From the NCBI RefSeq assembly GCF_000499845.2, contig NC_023759.2:19618644-19682643 (forward strand): DNA of 64,000 nucleotides, given 5' to 3'. Shown here piece after piece: positions 52,615 to 62,850 of the stretch; the stretch's first letter is position 1; each line of letters opens with the position of its first letter. Under the pieces are notes generated by a model. It ran no database searches. It was given only the letters and a program-made list of their open reading frames with translations, and had not been told where the DNA came from. Position numbers and translations under genes: made by a program. The DNA is from Phaseolus vulgaris (lineage: Eukaryota; Streptophyta; Magnoliopsida; Fabales; Fabaceae).

Positions 52615-53303
52615 AGGAAGAAACCAGAGGGGAGACGCCCCTACGAAGCCAGAAAGTCCCAGCCCCGGGGTCCAGGGGGAGGTGATCGCCCGGTCAGAGA
52701 AAGAACGAGGCCGGCGAGATACAATTTTGTGGTGGAACTGAAGGACCTGATCGCCGTGCCTAATATAGCTAAGAGATTGAGGCGACCGGCGAAGTCTGAT
52801 AAGGTGTTGGGGCCTCGGAAAGACTCTTGGTGTGATTTCCACGAGGCTTTCGGTCACCACATTGATAACTGCCTGTCGCTGGGTTACCAGCTGGATGAGC
52901 TGGTGAGAACCGGGTTTCTGAAGGATTATGTCGCGGAACCCGCAACAACCGCCACCTTGCCGCCGCCAGCGGAAGAACAAGCACACGAGACGCCGGTTCT
53001 CGGCGAGGTCCATACAATAGCTGGAGGATTTTCCGGCGGAGGACCCACCGCCTCCCAGCGAAAGAAATACGCGATGGGGGTCAACTCGATCGAAGAAAGG
53101 ATCTCGGGTGAGCCGTGGGAGTCGGACCTCGTATTCACGAGAGGGGATCTCCGAGACGTGGTGCCGCACGACAATGACCCCGTGGTCATTTCGGTTGTCA
53201 CAACTGGAAGAAAGGTGCACAAAGTTCTTGTCGACCAGGGAAGTTCAGCAGACGTCATGTTCTGGTCGACATTCAATAAGTTACGGTTATCCCCGACCTT
53301 TTG
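52606..53303 (+). pseudogene. Element C truncated gag and start of protease
   Basis: An open frame from ATG 52606, which lies inside the tRNA-like copy. The N-terminal two thirds of Gag are absent. What remains: basic linker (KPEGRRPYEARK), FVVELKDLIAVPNI, the variant knuckle WCDFHEAFGHHIDNC (CX2HX4HX4C), LGYQLDELV with the Gln that is amber in A, then PHDNDPVVIS and VLVDQGSSADVMF of the protease. A frameshift at about 53295-53303 ends it. Confidence 0.82.
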
Positions 53304-55260
53304 AGGCCCTACACAAGGTGCCTGTATGGGTTTGCGGACAACCAGGGGGAAGTCCGAGGCTACCTGGAGATGAGGACTACGTTCACGGATGGAGAGGCCT
53401 CGCGTACCGAAAGCATCCGGTACTTGGTCGTGAACGCCAGCTCCGCTTACAATATCTTGTTGGGCAGGCCGGCGTTGAACCGGCTGAACGCAGTAGCCTC
53501 CACACGCCATATGAAGATGAAGCTGCCAGACCTAAGTGGCTAGGTGATAGTCATCAAGTCAGACCAGGAGGAGGCAAGGAAATGCTATGAGAACAGCCTG
53601 AAAACGAAGAGAGGCGTGTTCATGGTGTATGAGCGTCCGCCGAGTGCAGACACGACGATGATTGAGGCGACGCCCGCTGGGTCGACGCCTAACGAGGCCG
53701 TACCCGCAAGGGCGATGCCCGAAACAGATGCACCCATGGAAGAAGGTCCTGACGACGCGGCGCCCGTGGAAGAGGCGGCGCACGTCGAGGATGGTAGCAG
53801 GGAACAACCGGCGGCTAACGCCGTGGAGAGGGAGATTGGCGGCAAAACGTTTAAGTTAGGAAGTTTGTTGAGCCCAGAAGAACAGGAAGGGGTGGCATAA
53901 GTGATTTCACGCCACTTGGATGCTTTCGCATGGTCCGCCTCGGATATGCCCGGCAACGACCCTGATTTCCTGTGTTATCACCTCAGCATGGACGCCACGG
54001 TCCGCCTCGTGCGCCAAAGAAGGAGAAAGTTTAACGAAGAGAGGCAGCAGGTGGTAAAGGATGAAACGCAGAAGCTGTTGAGTGCTGGCCACATCAGGGA
54101 GATTCAATACCCTGAGTGGCTAGCCAACGTCGTCTTGGTGAAGAAGGCGAATGGGAAGTGGAGGATGTGTGTGGACTTCACGGACTTGAATAAGGCGTGC
54201 CCGAAGGACTCGTACCCACTACCCAGCATCGACGCGTTGGTGGATAGTGCGTCCGGCAGCAATGTGCTGAGCTTCGTGGATGCATTCTCGGGGTACAACC
54301 AAATCAAGATGCACCCGAGAGATGAGAGTAAAACTGCATTCATGACGGAGACTTGCAGTTACTGTTATAAGGTGATGCCTTTTGGGCTGAAAAACGCAGG
54401 CGCCACATACCAAAGGCTAATGGACAAGGTCCTAGTGCCCATGCTAGGGAGGAATGTGTACGCCTACGTGGATGACATGGTGGTGGCGTCGCAGGATAGG
54501 GCACAGCACATGGCAGACCTGGAGGAGTTATTCGTCACAATATCCAAGTACCGCCTCAAGCTAAACCCTGAAAAGTGCGTCTTCGGGGTAGAGGCCGGTA
54601 AGTTCTTCGGTTTTATGCTAACAGAGAGGGGGATAGAAGCGAACCCCGACAAATGCGCAGCGATTATCGCCATGCGAAGCCCGACGTCGGTAAAGGAAGT
54701 GCAGCAGCTGACAGGGCGGATGGCGGCACTCTCAAGGTTTGTTTCCGCCGGGGGAGAGAAGGGACACCCATATTTCCAGTGCCTCAAGAGAAATAGTCGT
54801 TTTGCATGGACTGACGAATGCGAAGCGGCTTTCATTAAGTTAAAAGAGTACCTGGCGACGCCACCGGTCCTCTGCAAACCAGTAACAGGTGTTCCCCTCC
54901 GGCTGTATTTCACGGTAACGGAGCGGGCTATCAGCTCTGTGTTAGTCCAGGAGCAGGACCAGAGTCAAAAGCCCATCTATTTTGTGAGCAAGGCATTACA
55001 AGGCGCTGAGACGAGATACTAGGCGCTGGAGAAGGCAGCGTTAGCAGTGGTGTTTTCAGCCAGGAGGCTCCGTCATTACTTCCACAGCTTTACGGTGGTA
55101 GTGATGACAAACCTCCCTATACAGGAAGTGCTGCAGAAGCCTGACGTGGCGGGAAGAATGGTGCGCTGGGCAGTGGAGCTGTCAGAATTCGACATTCAGT
55201 ATGAGCCTAGAGGTGTACGCAGATTTTATAGCGGAACTCTCGCCCGAAGGTGAGCAAGAG
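53301..55260 (+). pseudogene. Element C protease C-terminus, RT and first RNase H
   Basis: One frame with three stops: TAG 53541-53543, TAA 53898-53900, TAG 55020-55022 (QALEKAAL with Gln changed). Contains NASSAYNILLGRPALNRL, FVDAFSGYNQIKMHP, AYVDDMVVAS, TGRMAALSRFVSAGG and the RNase H with YFTVTERAISSVL, again lacking the usual first Asp. Near 55211 a short deletion fuses EPRG to VYADF and shifts the frame. Confidence 0.88.
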
Positions 55261-55790
55261 GTGGAGGTGGGCTCGCAGTGATTGCTCTCGGTTGATGGCT
55301 TTTCCAACCAACAAGGGAGCGGTGCGGGAATAGTCTTGGAGGGACCCAACGGCGTACTGATTTAGCAAGCTCTGCGCTTCGCCTTTAAGGCAAGTAATAA
55401 TCAAGCGGAATACGAAGCTCTGATCGCAGGATTGCTCCTGGCCAAGGAGATGGGCGCACAGAACCTCCTGGTGAAAAGCGATTCCCAGCTGATTACTGGG
55501 CAGGTGTCGGGTGAGTTCCAGGCGAAGGACCCACAGATGGCGGCGTATCTAAAATACGTCCAGTTATTGAAGGGAGCATTCAACGCTTTTGAGCTGGTAC
55601 ATGTCCCAAGGGAGCAGAATGCCAGAGCTGACCTGCTTGCCAAGCTGGCCAGCTCAGGCAAGAGGGGTAGGCAAAGGACAGTGATCCAAGAGACGCTCAA
55701 GGCTCCGCGTAATTTGTGGAAGATAACAGGGTGGATGTCTTCCAGACTTATACAACAAGAGGAAGGTTAAGGACTCATCGCTCTTTGAAA
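55261..55790 (+). pseudogene. Element C archaeal-type RNase H
   Basis: LSVDGF, GSGAGIVLEGPNGV, a stop before QALRF, NNQAEYEALIAG, KSDSQLITGQ and NARADLLAKLAS. Catalytic Asp/Glu positions are kept but the frame is broken. Confidence 0.82.
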
Positions 55791-57094
55791 ATGCCCCGTA
55801 TCAGCACGTACGCGGATATGCCTGAAGAAGGAAGGCAAATGTATGTGTCCTAGCCGAGGGAGACACCTGGATGACGCCATACAAACAGTACCTGGCGGAT
55901 GGGGCTCTCCCAGTGGAGCCGGAAGAGGGTAAGAAGGTCAAGAGAAATGCCGCAAGATATACTCTGGTGGACGGAGTGTTGTTCAGGCATGGTTTCACTC
56001 ACCCTATCCTAACGTGTGTAAGTGGCGACGAGTGTACTAGGATAATGGCGGAGCTCCACGAAGGCATTTGCGGGAGCCACGTAGGGGGAAGGTCCTTAGC
56101 CTCCAAGGTGATACGCGCAGAGTTCTTCTGGCCAACAGTAAAAGAGGACTGCACGCGACACGCCCAGCGCTGCAGGCAATGCCAAAAGCACGCTGACTGG
56201 CACAAGGCGCCGCCAGAAGAACTGCGATCCATATATAGTCCGTGGCCTTTTCATACCTGGGGAATCGACATCCTGGGTCCGTTCCCACTGGCGATAAGGC
56301 AGATGAAGTATTTGATCGTTGCCATCGAGTACTTCACCAAGTGGATAGAGGCAGAGCCCGTGGCACAGATCACTGCGCACAAGGTACAGCAGTTTGTGTG
56401 GAAGAACATTGTGTGTCGCTTTGGCGTACCTAGGCGCTTGATATCCAATAATGGGACCCAGTTTGCCAGTCAGCAGTTGAGAAATCTGTGCGCTGAGGTA
56501 GGTATCAAGCAAGTGTTCGCATCAGTCGAACACCCCCAGACCAACGGGCAAGTGGAATCAGCAAACAGAGTCCTGCTGAGGGGGTTAAAAAGGAGGTTAG
56601 AGAAGGCCAAAGGGGCGTGGGCGGAGGAAGTACCAAGGATCGTATGGGCATACCACACCACGCCCCAATCTTCTACCATGGAGACGCCTTTCAGTTTGGT
56701 GTATGGGTCGAATGCGATGATCCCCGTAGAAATACATGAAAGCTCGCCACGCTTTCAAAACTTTGTGTTTGAAGAATCCAACGAAGAAAGGCGGGTAAAC
56801 CTGGATCTACTGGACGAAGCCAGGGAGGAAGCCAGAATAAAAGCCCAAGCGGTAAAGAGGAGAGTAGAGCGGCAATATAGCTCTAAGGTAAAGCCACGAC
56901 AGTTTCAGATTGGCGACCTAGTGATGAGGAAAGCCCACCCATACGAGCTGGAGAATAAGCTGTCTCCCAAGTGGACCGGACCCTTCAGGGTTACCGAGGC
57001 TAAGGGCAACGGCTCGTACTACCTAGAGACCTTGGAAGGGGGTCCCATCCCGCGCAGTTGGAATGCAGCCAACCTAAAGTTTTATTTTAGTTGA
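55791..57094 (+). pseudogene. Element C integrase
   Basis: 407 codons open from 55871. Zinc region HEGICGSH...CRQCQKH; core WGIDILGPFPLA, ISNNGTQFAS (Asn where A has Asp, i.e. the second DDE residue is lost) and HPQTNGQVESANR; C-terminus MRKAHPYELENKLSPKWTGPF and ending NLKFYFS. The intact length hides an inactivating D-to-N change. Confidence 0.85.
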
Positions 57095-57124
57095 CTTATG
57101 TAAAGTAGCTATGTAACAGTCTTG

Positions 57125-57185
57125 TTAAAGGGGACGCTCTTTTTCCCTTTCCGGGGTTTTTTAATGAGGTCACCCAAATAAAAGA
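57125..57185 (+). promoter_or_regulatory. Conserved post-pol block with AATAAA (element C)
   Basis: GGGGACGCTCTTTTTCCCT, then TTTTTTAATGAGG, then CACCCAAATAAAAG, starting 30 bp after the pol stop. Matches A and B. Confidence 0.5.
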
Positions 57186-57272
57186 AAAACAAGTTTGAGA
57201 AAAAACCTTGCCTTGGTTTTCAATCTTTATCTTTCTCCGTTTGAAGTAGCGAGAGGCATCGCTAGTAAAGAA

Positions 57273-57398
57273 GGCGTCGCCAAGAAGACAGGCGTCGCCA
57301 AGAAGAAGGGCGTCGCCAAGAAAGTAGGCGTCGCCAAAAAAGAAGGCGTCGCCAAGGAGAAAGGCGTCGCCAAAAAGAAAGGTGTCGCCTGAGTGCAG
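57273..57398. repeat. 18-bp minisatellite, 7 units (element C)
   Basis: GGCGTCGCC starts at 57273, 57291, 57309, 57327, 57345 and 57363, with GGTGTCGCC at 57381; exact 18-bp period. The variable half is A/G-rich (AAGAAG types). One frame reads GVAKKx repeats, but no start context or family supports a protein. Confidence 0.95.
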
Positions 57399-57583
57399 GC
57401 GCCGCTAAGAAACATGACGGAGGAAAAACGCACAATATATGAGATGTATGCAAAGTAAAGTGGCGTTACAGAAACCAAGTGTGGTATAATACAATTGATT
57501 TTACAAGCAGTTTTCGATACAGATGGGAGAAACGCGAGTAGGGCAAACATTACAACTCATACAAAAGCACAAACGAATCACTT

Positions 57584-58550
57584 CTCAATGGCCGTCGGGA
57601 TCAGCACGGGAAGAAGACGAAGCCCCGCTCTCAGCCCACAGAGCTCGGGTAAGTAGTGTCCTCCGCTCTTGGTTTATTTTCGAACCTGCACCAAGGAAGA
57701 TGAATGTGTCAGAGACACCATGAAGCAAAACACACCCAGATAGAGAACGATAAAGGCGGAAGTTTTTAGGGCAGTGACTCATACCTATGTACTTTTCGAG
57801 AGTTCCAGCGTTGAACTCCAAACTGATCAAGGTGGCGGAGTCAAAACCTCCCGCCTCAGCGAGAATCCGGCAAACCACCTGGTCATTTGGGGCTAACTTC
57901 TTGAAGGGCTTGGATTTGAGGGCCCTCGTCTCCCTCACCCAGTACAGTGGAAAACCATCCAGGGCGGAGGGAGTGAGGTCAGAGCAGCAGATCTTGAAGA
58001 ACTGGCCTTTCCACCCAGTGAATGAGTTTTGGAAGGGGGTCAGGAGAACTCTGCCAGGAACGTTACTAAGGGTTACCTAGAGGTTGCTCCTTTGCCTCTT
58101 CACCTCAAAGAAGTGAAGGAAGATGTCAACCGAGGGTGCACAACCCAGAAACCCGAAAAGGATGTCAAAGGCCTTGACAAAAGCCCAGCTGTTGGGATAT
58201 AACTGGGCCGGAGCGGCATTGATCTCCGTCAGCAGTTCCTTCTCAAACCTGGAGAAGGGCAGGCGCACGCCGATGGTTTTGAAAACGACCTGATAGAAGT
58301 AAAAGAAGGGGACCCCGTCGTTGGCCCGTTCGTCTCCACATACTGGCTCCCCTAGAGTGCAAGGGAGCACAACAATGTCATCATCGTGCCTCCTCGCGAA
58401 GGCACAGTGATTATAGGAGCATGAATCCCCTTTGTGTTCCCTTATGGCCCTGGTGGAGAGTAAGCAGGAGCATTCGTCAAGAAGCTCGCTCGAAGCCCAA
58501 GTATACAGGTCCTTGGGGTTGACCCTGGGGGGAGTGGCACGATAAGACAT
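57584..58550 (-). pseudogene. Element C antisense ORF, copy 1
   Basis: From ATG 58550 (MSYRATPPRV): YTWASSELLDE, VVLPCTLGEPVC, LPFSRFEKELLTEINAAPAQ, LYPNSW and FLHFFEVKRQ of the Transposase_28-like domain. TAG at 58079-58077 replaces an expected Trp codon. Then FQNSFTGWKGQF, DGFPLYWV and the exon end. A GT-AG intron (57784-57684, 101 nt) splits a Gly codon exactly as in A. Exon 2 ends at TGA after 33 codons, so the Pro-rich and coiled-coil parts are missing from this copy. Confidence 0.78.
57684..57784 (-). other. Intron in element C antisense ORF copy 1
   Basis: Donor ACATAG|GTATGAG, acceptor TTGGTGCAG|GTTCG on minus. Same codon and phase as the intron at 7739-7927. Confidence 0.72.
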
Positions 58551-59849
58551 TCTTGAACAGAATCAGGGAGGTTTGAAGGCGTGAGGCCCACTGGTAACGC
58601 AAGGTTAAAACGCTGGTGGGAACAAACACTGGAAGAACCCTTCGCGAGAAGAGAAAGGGTGCAAGTAGAAAGGGTGCAAGTAGGTTACGAAAAGCGCAGA
58701 AATGATGAGGGCAGTTTCAAAGTTTTGAAGAATTAAATACTGCGGTTAGAAAGCCAAACGACGCCAATGGGAGTATTGCAGTTATAGCGCTAAAGGACGC
58801 GAATGGATGCACCACACGATCGAGCCACGTGGCGGAGGATGGAAGGATGGCCCTGGCACCACTGGTTAAACTCAAAAACGTCGTATCGACAGAATGCCCA
58901 AGGGTACGATGCGCCGTCGAGAGTGGGTCAGGGGCACAGTAGGAGTCAGGACCAAGTCGAGTGACTAAACGTCCCATCAGCCATGCAAGGAGCGCCACGT
59001 GGATGGCACAGGCGAAACCTTGAACTCTTCGCCATCCTCATGCGTCGACCAAGGCCAAGGTCAAAGTCAATGCCAAGGTAAAGATAACGCCCAAGGCGAC
59101 GCCAGCATGAGACGCCCGAGGCGTCGCCAGGAAAGGCGCAAAAGGCGGCGCCAGCATGAGACGTTGCGGGCGTCGCCAACCCAAGTATCAGCAGTGCCGC
59201 CTCCCCGATACCCACAGGTAGGAAAGACTGTGGAGGGAGACGAAAATCGAAGAAGTCGAAGCTAGTTTAGCGGCGTCGCCTCCCTGATACCCGCAGGTAG
59301 GAAAGACTCTGGAGGGAGACGAGATCGCCAAATGCCAGCAGATCGCTGGCAGGGTTGTTCCCCGATACCCATGGGAAGGAAAGACCATGGAGGGAACGAC
59401 CCCCCCCCCCCTAGAGCGCTCGACGTTTTTAGACACCCTGGGACGATACAGCGCTGCTGTAGCAGGCCTCTCCTTAGGCATGGGCGCCGGGCACCAAGAA
59501 TCAAGGGACGGATCGCTTTGGTGTTTGAGACACCCCGTGGACGATACGGCCCCATTAGGCAAGCCTCTCCATGGGCGTGAGCATCGACGCGTGACCTTTC
59601 CCGGGCATACAGGGCCACCCAACGCAGTGAAAGAAACGGGTAGAATACAGGCAAAACAACCGAAGCACGCGAAGGCAAAAAACGAGAGTAAAATCACAAA
59701 GGTGGAATTCTATATCCCAGTGGCACGAAAGTAGTCATGCAAAAACCCAAAGTTGTAACGAAAGTGCAAACAATTCAAAGAATTACAAGTTTATCAAAGA
59801 GGGTCAAAACAAGTGAAAAGTGTAAAGGAATAAAGTGATGGTCGAGGGT
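58551..59849. repeat. Tat promoter/LTR-like segment between antisense ORF copies
   Basis: It carries GCGTCGCC-type octamers and three copies of a CCCCGATACCCAYRGGTAGG-like unit followed by AAAGAC..TGGAGGGA (about 59205, 59283, 59361). Each LTR of C has one such unit (51550, 63052). No complete LTR ends seen; it looks like a fragment of a related LTR with its upstream sequence. A run of 12 C lies at 59401. Confidence 0.6.
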
Positions 59850-62124
59850 GGCGGTTCAATCATCCAGCTCCAAGGGCACGACTTTCCATCAACGATGTGG
59901 TGAGTGGAATTCGCAGTTGGAAATGTTCGATCCCCGGGTTCATGCAGACAGCTTGGGCCAGAGCCTCCTGGAATCCCTCCTCGATGGTGCCCGCCATGTC
60001 ATGGATGAGGGTCCTTTTTGTCCTTCTCTAACTCCTCAATGGTGGCGTCCCCAGAAGCTACCTGCTTCTCCAAAGCCTCCTTCTCCACGCGGAGTCGGCT
60101 GACTTCGACCTGCAGTTTGTCGTAGTCAATCTGGAGAAGGCCCATAGCTTTGGCCTGGGTAGCCATTTCCCCTCCATCCGCTCCATTTCGTCAGCCTGCT
60201 CACAGCAACGGTCCTTCAAGTCCTTTTGAACTTCCTCGTAAGCTTCGACTATGTCTTGGAGGCTCGTTACCTGAACTTGGAGGGCGACTTCCCGAGCGTA
60301 GAAGTCCCTAGAGCTCCACCGCCTCTGCCAGTTGTTTCAGCCTCTGCTTTGGACTCTTGGCCTGCTTCAGGGGTTTGGTAAGTTCGTTTTGGCGTCCTAG
60401 AATCTTCCTTTCCTCTCCAGGGCAGCTACCCTTGTTTCAAGGCCTGGAGGGTTTGGTTTGCAAAGTAGCGTTTCTGGCCTGGGCGCGCCTATTCAAGGGC
60501 CACCGCAAGAAGGCCCCCAAGTAGAAGGGCAGCCCTCCTTCCTGTCGGAGCCTTCTGGCATTGTTCCGCCACTGAAGCCCCTCATCAGATGCATAATTGG
60601 AGGAGGGATGGCGATAAGATCGGGGCGCAGCGACGGGGGCAGGAGAAGCAGAGACCTCTGCCGTGGCGGAGGTGGAGCAGACTCGGCGCCTTCACCTATA
60701 TCCTCCTGGACGTTTGTGGGGGGAAGGAAGTAGCGCTTGGAGGGTTGTCCCTGAAAGAATCCTCTCCCTGGGGCACACCGCTGGTAGGAGGGGAACCCTT
60801 GCAGATTTCCTCCTCTTGAAGGGTGCCACGCCATCCGAGTCCTCATCGTCGGATATGATCTCCAAGACCCGTTTCCCTTTGTCGAGGGGGGTTGGGCCGG
60901 TGATGAGGCCACGGCCAGAGGAACGGCGGCAATGGGCAGAGGAGAGCCGGGAGTCTGAAGCACCTCGGGGCTATGTGGGACGGTGAAGATGAGCCTAGTG
61001 GGGCTTCGGTAGTGGTCGGTGGTGGCGGGGTAGGTTGATGGGGGGGTTCGGGATCAGCAGCAGGGGCGGAGGGGCGCCCGCTTTGGCAGCACGAGCGTCC
61101 TTTATCGCCTTCGCCATCATCATCCTTTTGGAGGCCCCATCACCGATCCTACATTCAGATAAACCAAGCAGCAGAAGTCAAAGCCAAGCAATTATGCAAA
61201 ACCACAAACGCGTAGAAACGTGAGACGCAAGTCACATGGTACAATGGAAAGCAGGTGGAAGAGGCTAGAGGAACAAACATCCGATAGTAAGGTCAGATAA
61301 CAAAGATGGTAAGGGGAGAGTCTCCCTACCAAATATGTGGTCAGGGGCGTGAGCGTTGTATTCGCTCGCCGATAAGCTTCAATGTATCGAAGACAATCCC
61401 AGGCCAGCCAAGGCCTTGCATACCTCCCTATCAGCAGGGGATAGCTCATCCAGGGCCTTTGGCCTGAGCAGTTAGGTGCTCCGTCCAGTACAGGGGAAAC
61501 CCGTCTAAGGCTGTGGGGCGTGCTTGGCGCTGCACACCCTAAAGAATTTTCCTTTCCAGTTTTTGTAGTTGTTCTGGAAGAGGGAGAGGATGATCCTACC
61601 CGCGATCCCGGAGAAGCTTACCCAAAGCTTTTCCCCTGTTTCTTCACTTCGAAGAAATGCAAGAAACATCCACGGAAGGAAGGATGCCCAGGTGCCCGCA
61701 GAGATTTGAAAACCCCTTACAAATGCCCAGTTGTTGGGGTGGAGCTGGGCGAGGGCTGTGTTAATCTCGTGAGGAGCTCCCTCTCAAAGGGCGTGAATGG
61801 GAGACGCACCCCGACGCATTTAAACACCGTCTGGTACATGAAGAAGAAAGGATCCCCTTTCTAGGTCTGTCATCCACACAGACAGGTTCCCCCGGTCGGC
61901 CGGGACGAACGGAGATGTGCGCTTCATGAGTGCGGCAGAAAGCATTAAAGTTGTACAAGTGGGGATCCCACGATGATTCTCCAGGTCTGAAAGGATGTCA
62001 GGCTGGTACATTCGTTCAAAAGCTCGTCGGGGGCCCATGTATAGAAGGCTTTATAGTTGGACTTGGGGGTCTTGGGGGGAGAACTAGACTGGGAGTTCGG
62101 GCGCGTTATGGTGTGAATAAATAG
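59850..62124 (-). pseudogene. Element C antisense ORF, copy 2, degraded
   Basis: On minus, the Transposase_28-like part (YTWAPDELLNECTS, VRLPFTPFERELLT, FLHFFEVKKQ; 62060-61640), a gap region, a basic/Pro-rich linker (about 61140-60490), the coiled coil (60430-60000) and a C-terminus like that of B (GFQEALAQAVCMNPGIE, about 59925). Many shifts and stops. It is more complete in layout than copy 1 but more decayed. Confidence 0.7.
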
Positions 62125-62835
62125 CTGGAGAAAGAAGAAAGGAAAAGGTTTTTAACAAGTGATGCAAAGACAGAAAAGGGGGTAAAACCCACGAAATGCC
62201 ACCCACGCGAGAAAAACCCAGAGGGAAGGAGAAGGGAACAGAGAAGAAAGGAGAAGCGGAAGAACACAGTAATGCATAAACGTAAACAGTCCCAGGCAGT
62301 TCAATACACAGTGATGCAATGCGACGAAGAAGAAGAGTCGTGGAGATGCAAAATCATACCTTTGTTGTCAAAGTGAGGAGGAAGGAGAGCATGAAGGAAA
62401 GAGCAGGAGTTGCAGGGAAAGGGTTTGAAGGCGATGAACAGTGCGGAGATGCAGAGAGAATGGATGTAACAGTGGTGTGAGCGCGGGGTTTGGGGTAACT
62501 TGAACGTTACATTTGCAACCCAAGAGGCGCTAATTAGGAGCCGTGAGATCGTGCCGCGTGTCAAAGGATTAAGCGCCCAAGGGGAGCGCAAGAGACTCTA
62601 AAGGCTGGCCGTGTGATGAGCCACGTGGCGCACGATTAAGCGTAGCCCCAAAAGGTGTTACTTTCCCCGCTTCAGAGGATGTCCAATCAGCCATTAAGAG
62701 CGCCCTATGGTTCAGAGAGTGTCACGTCAATAATTCGAGAATTGTTGAGTCAGCAGGGAATGACACGTCATCAAGATGCACTGGACGGCGTGGGCGAGGC
62801 CTTAGTCTTTGCGCTGAAGACAAGTCTTCGGCTTA
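62125..62835. other. Leader of antisense ORF copy 2 / 3' internal end of C
   Basis: No coding feature. Contains CCACGTGGCGCACGATTAAG-type sequence also seen near 58830, so it is the upstream region of the antisense ORF. Confidence 0.5.
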
Positions 62836-62850
62836 AGACTGGGGGGCTTG
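62836..62850 (+). other. Polypurine tract of element C
   Basis: AAGACTGGGGGGCTTG-type tract directly before the 3' LTR start TGTACCG; same as in A. Confidence 0.85.

Noticed and set aside
57195..57392. Histone H1-like protein with GVAKK repeats
   Set aside because: The frame is a by-product of an 18-bp tandem repeat; no fold, start context or homologous frame in A or B.
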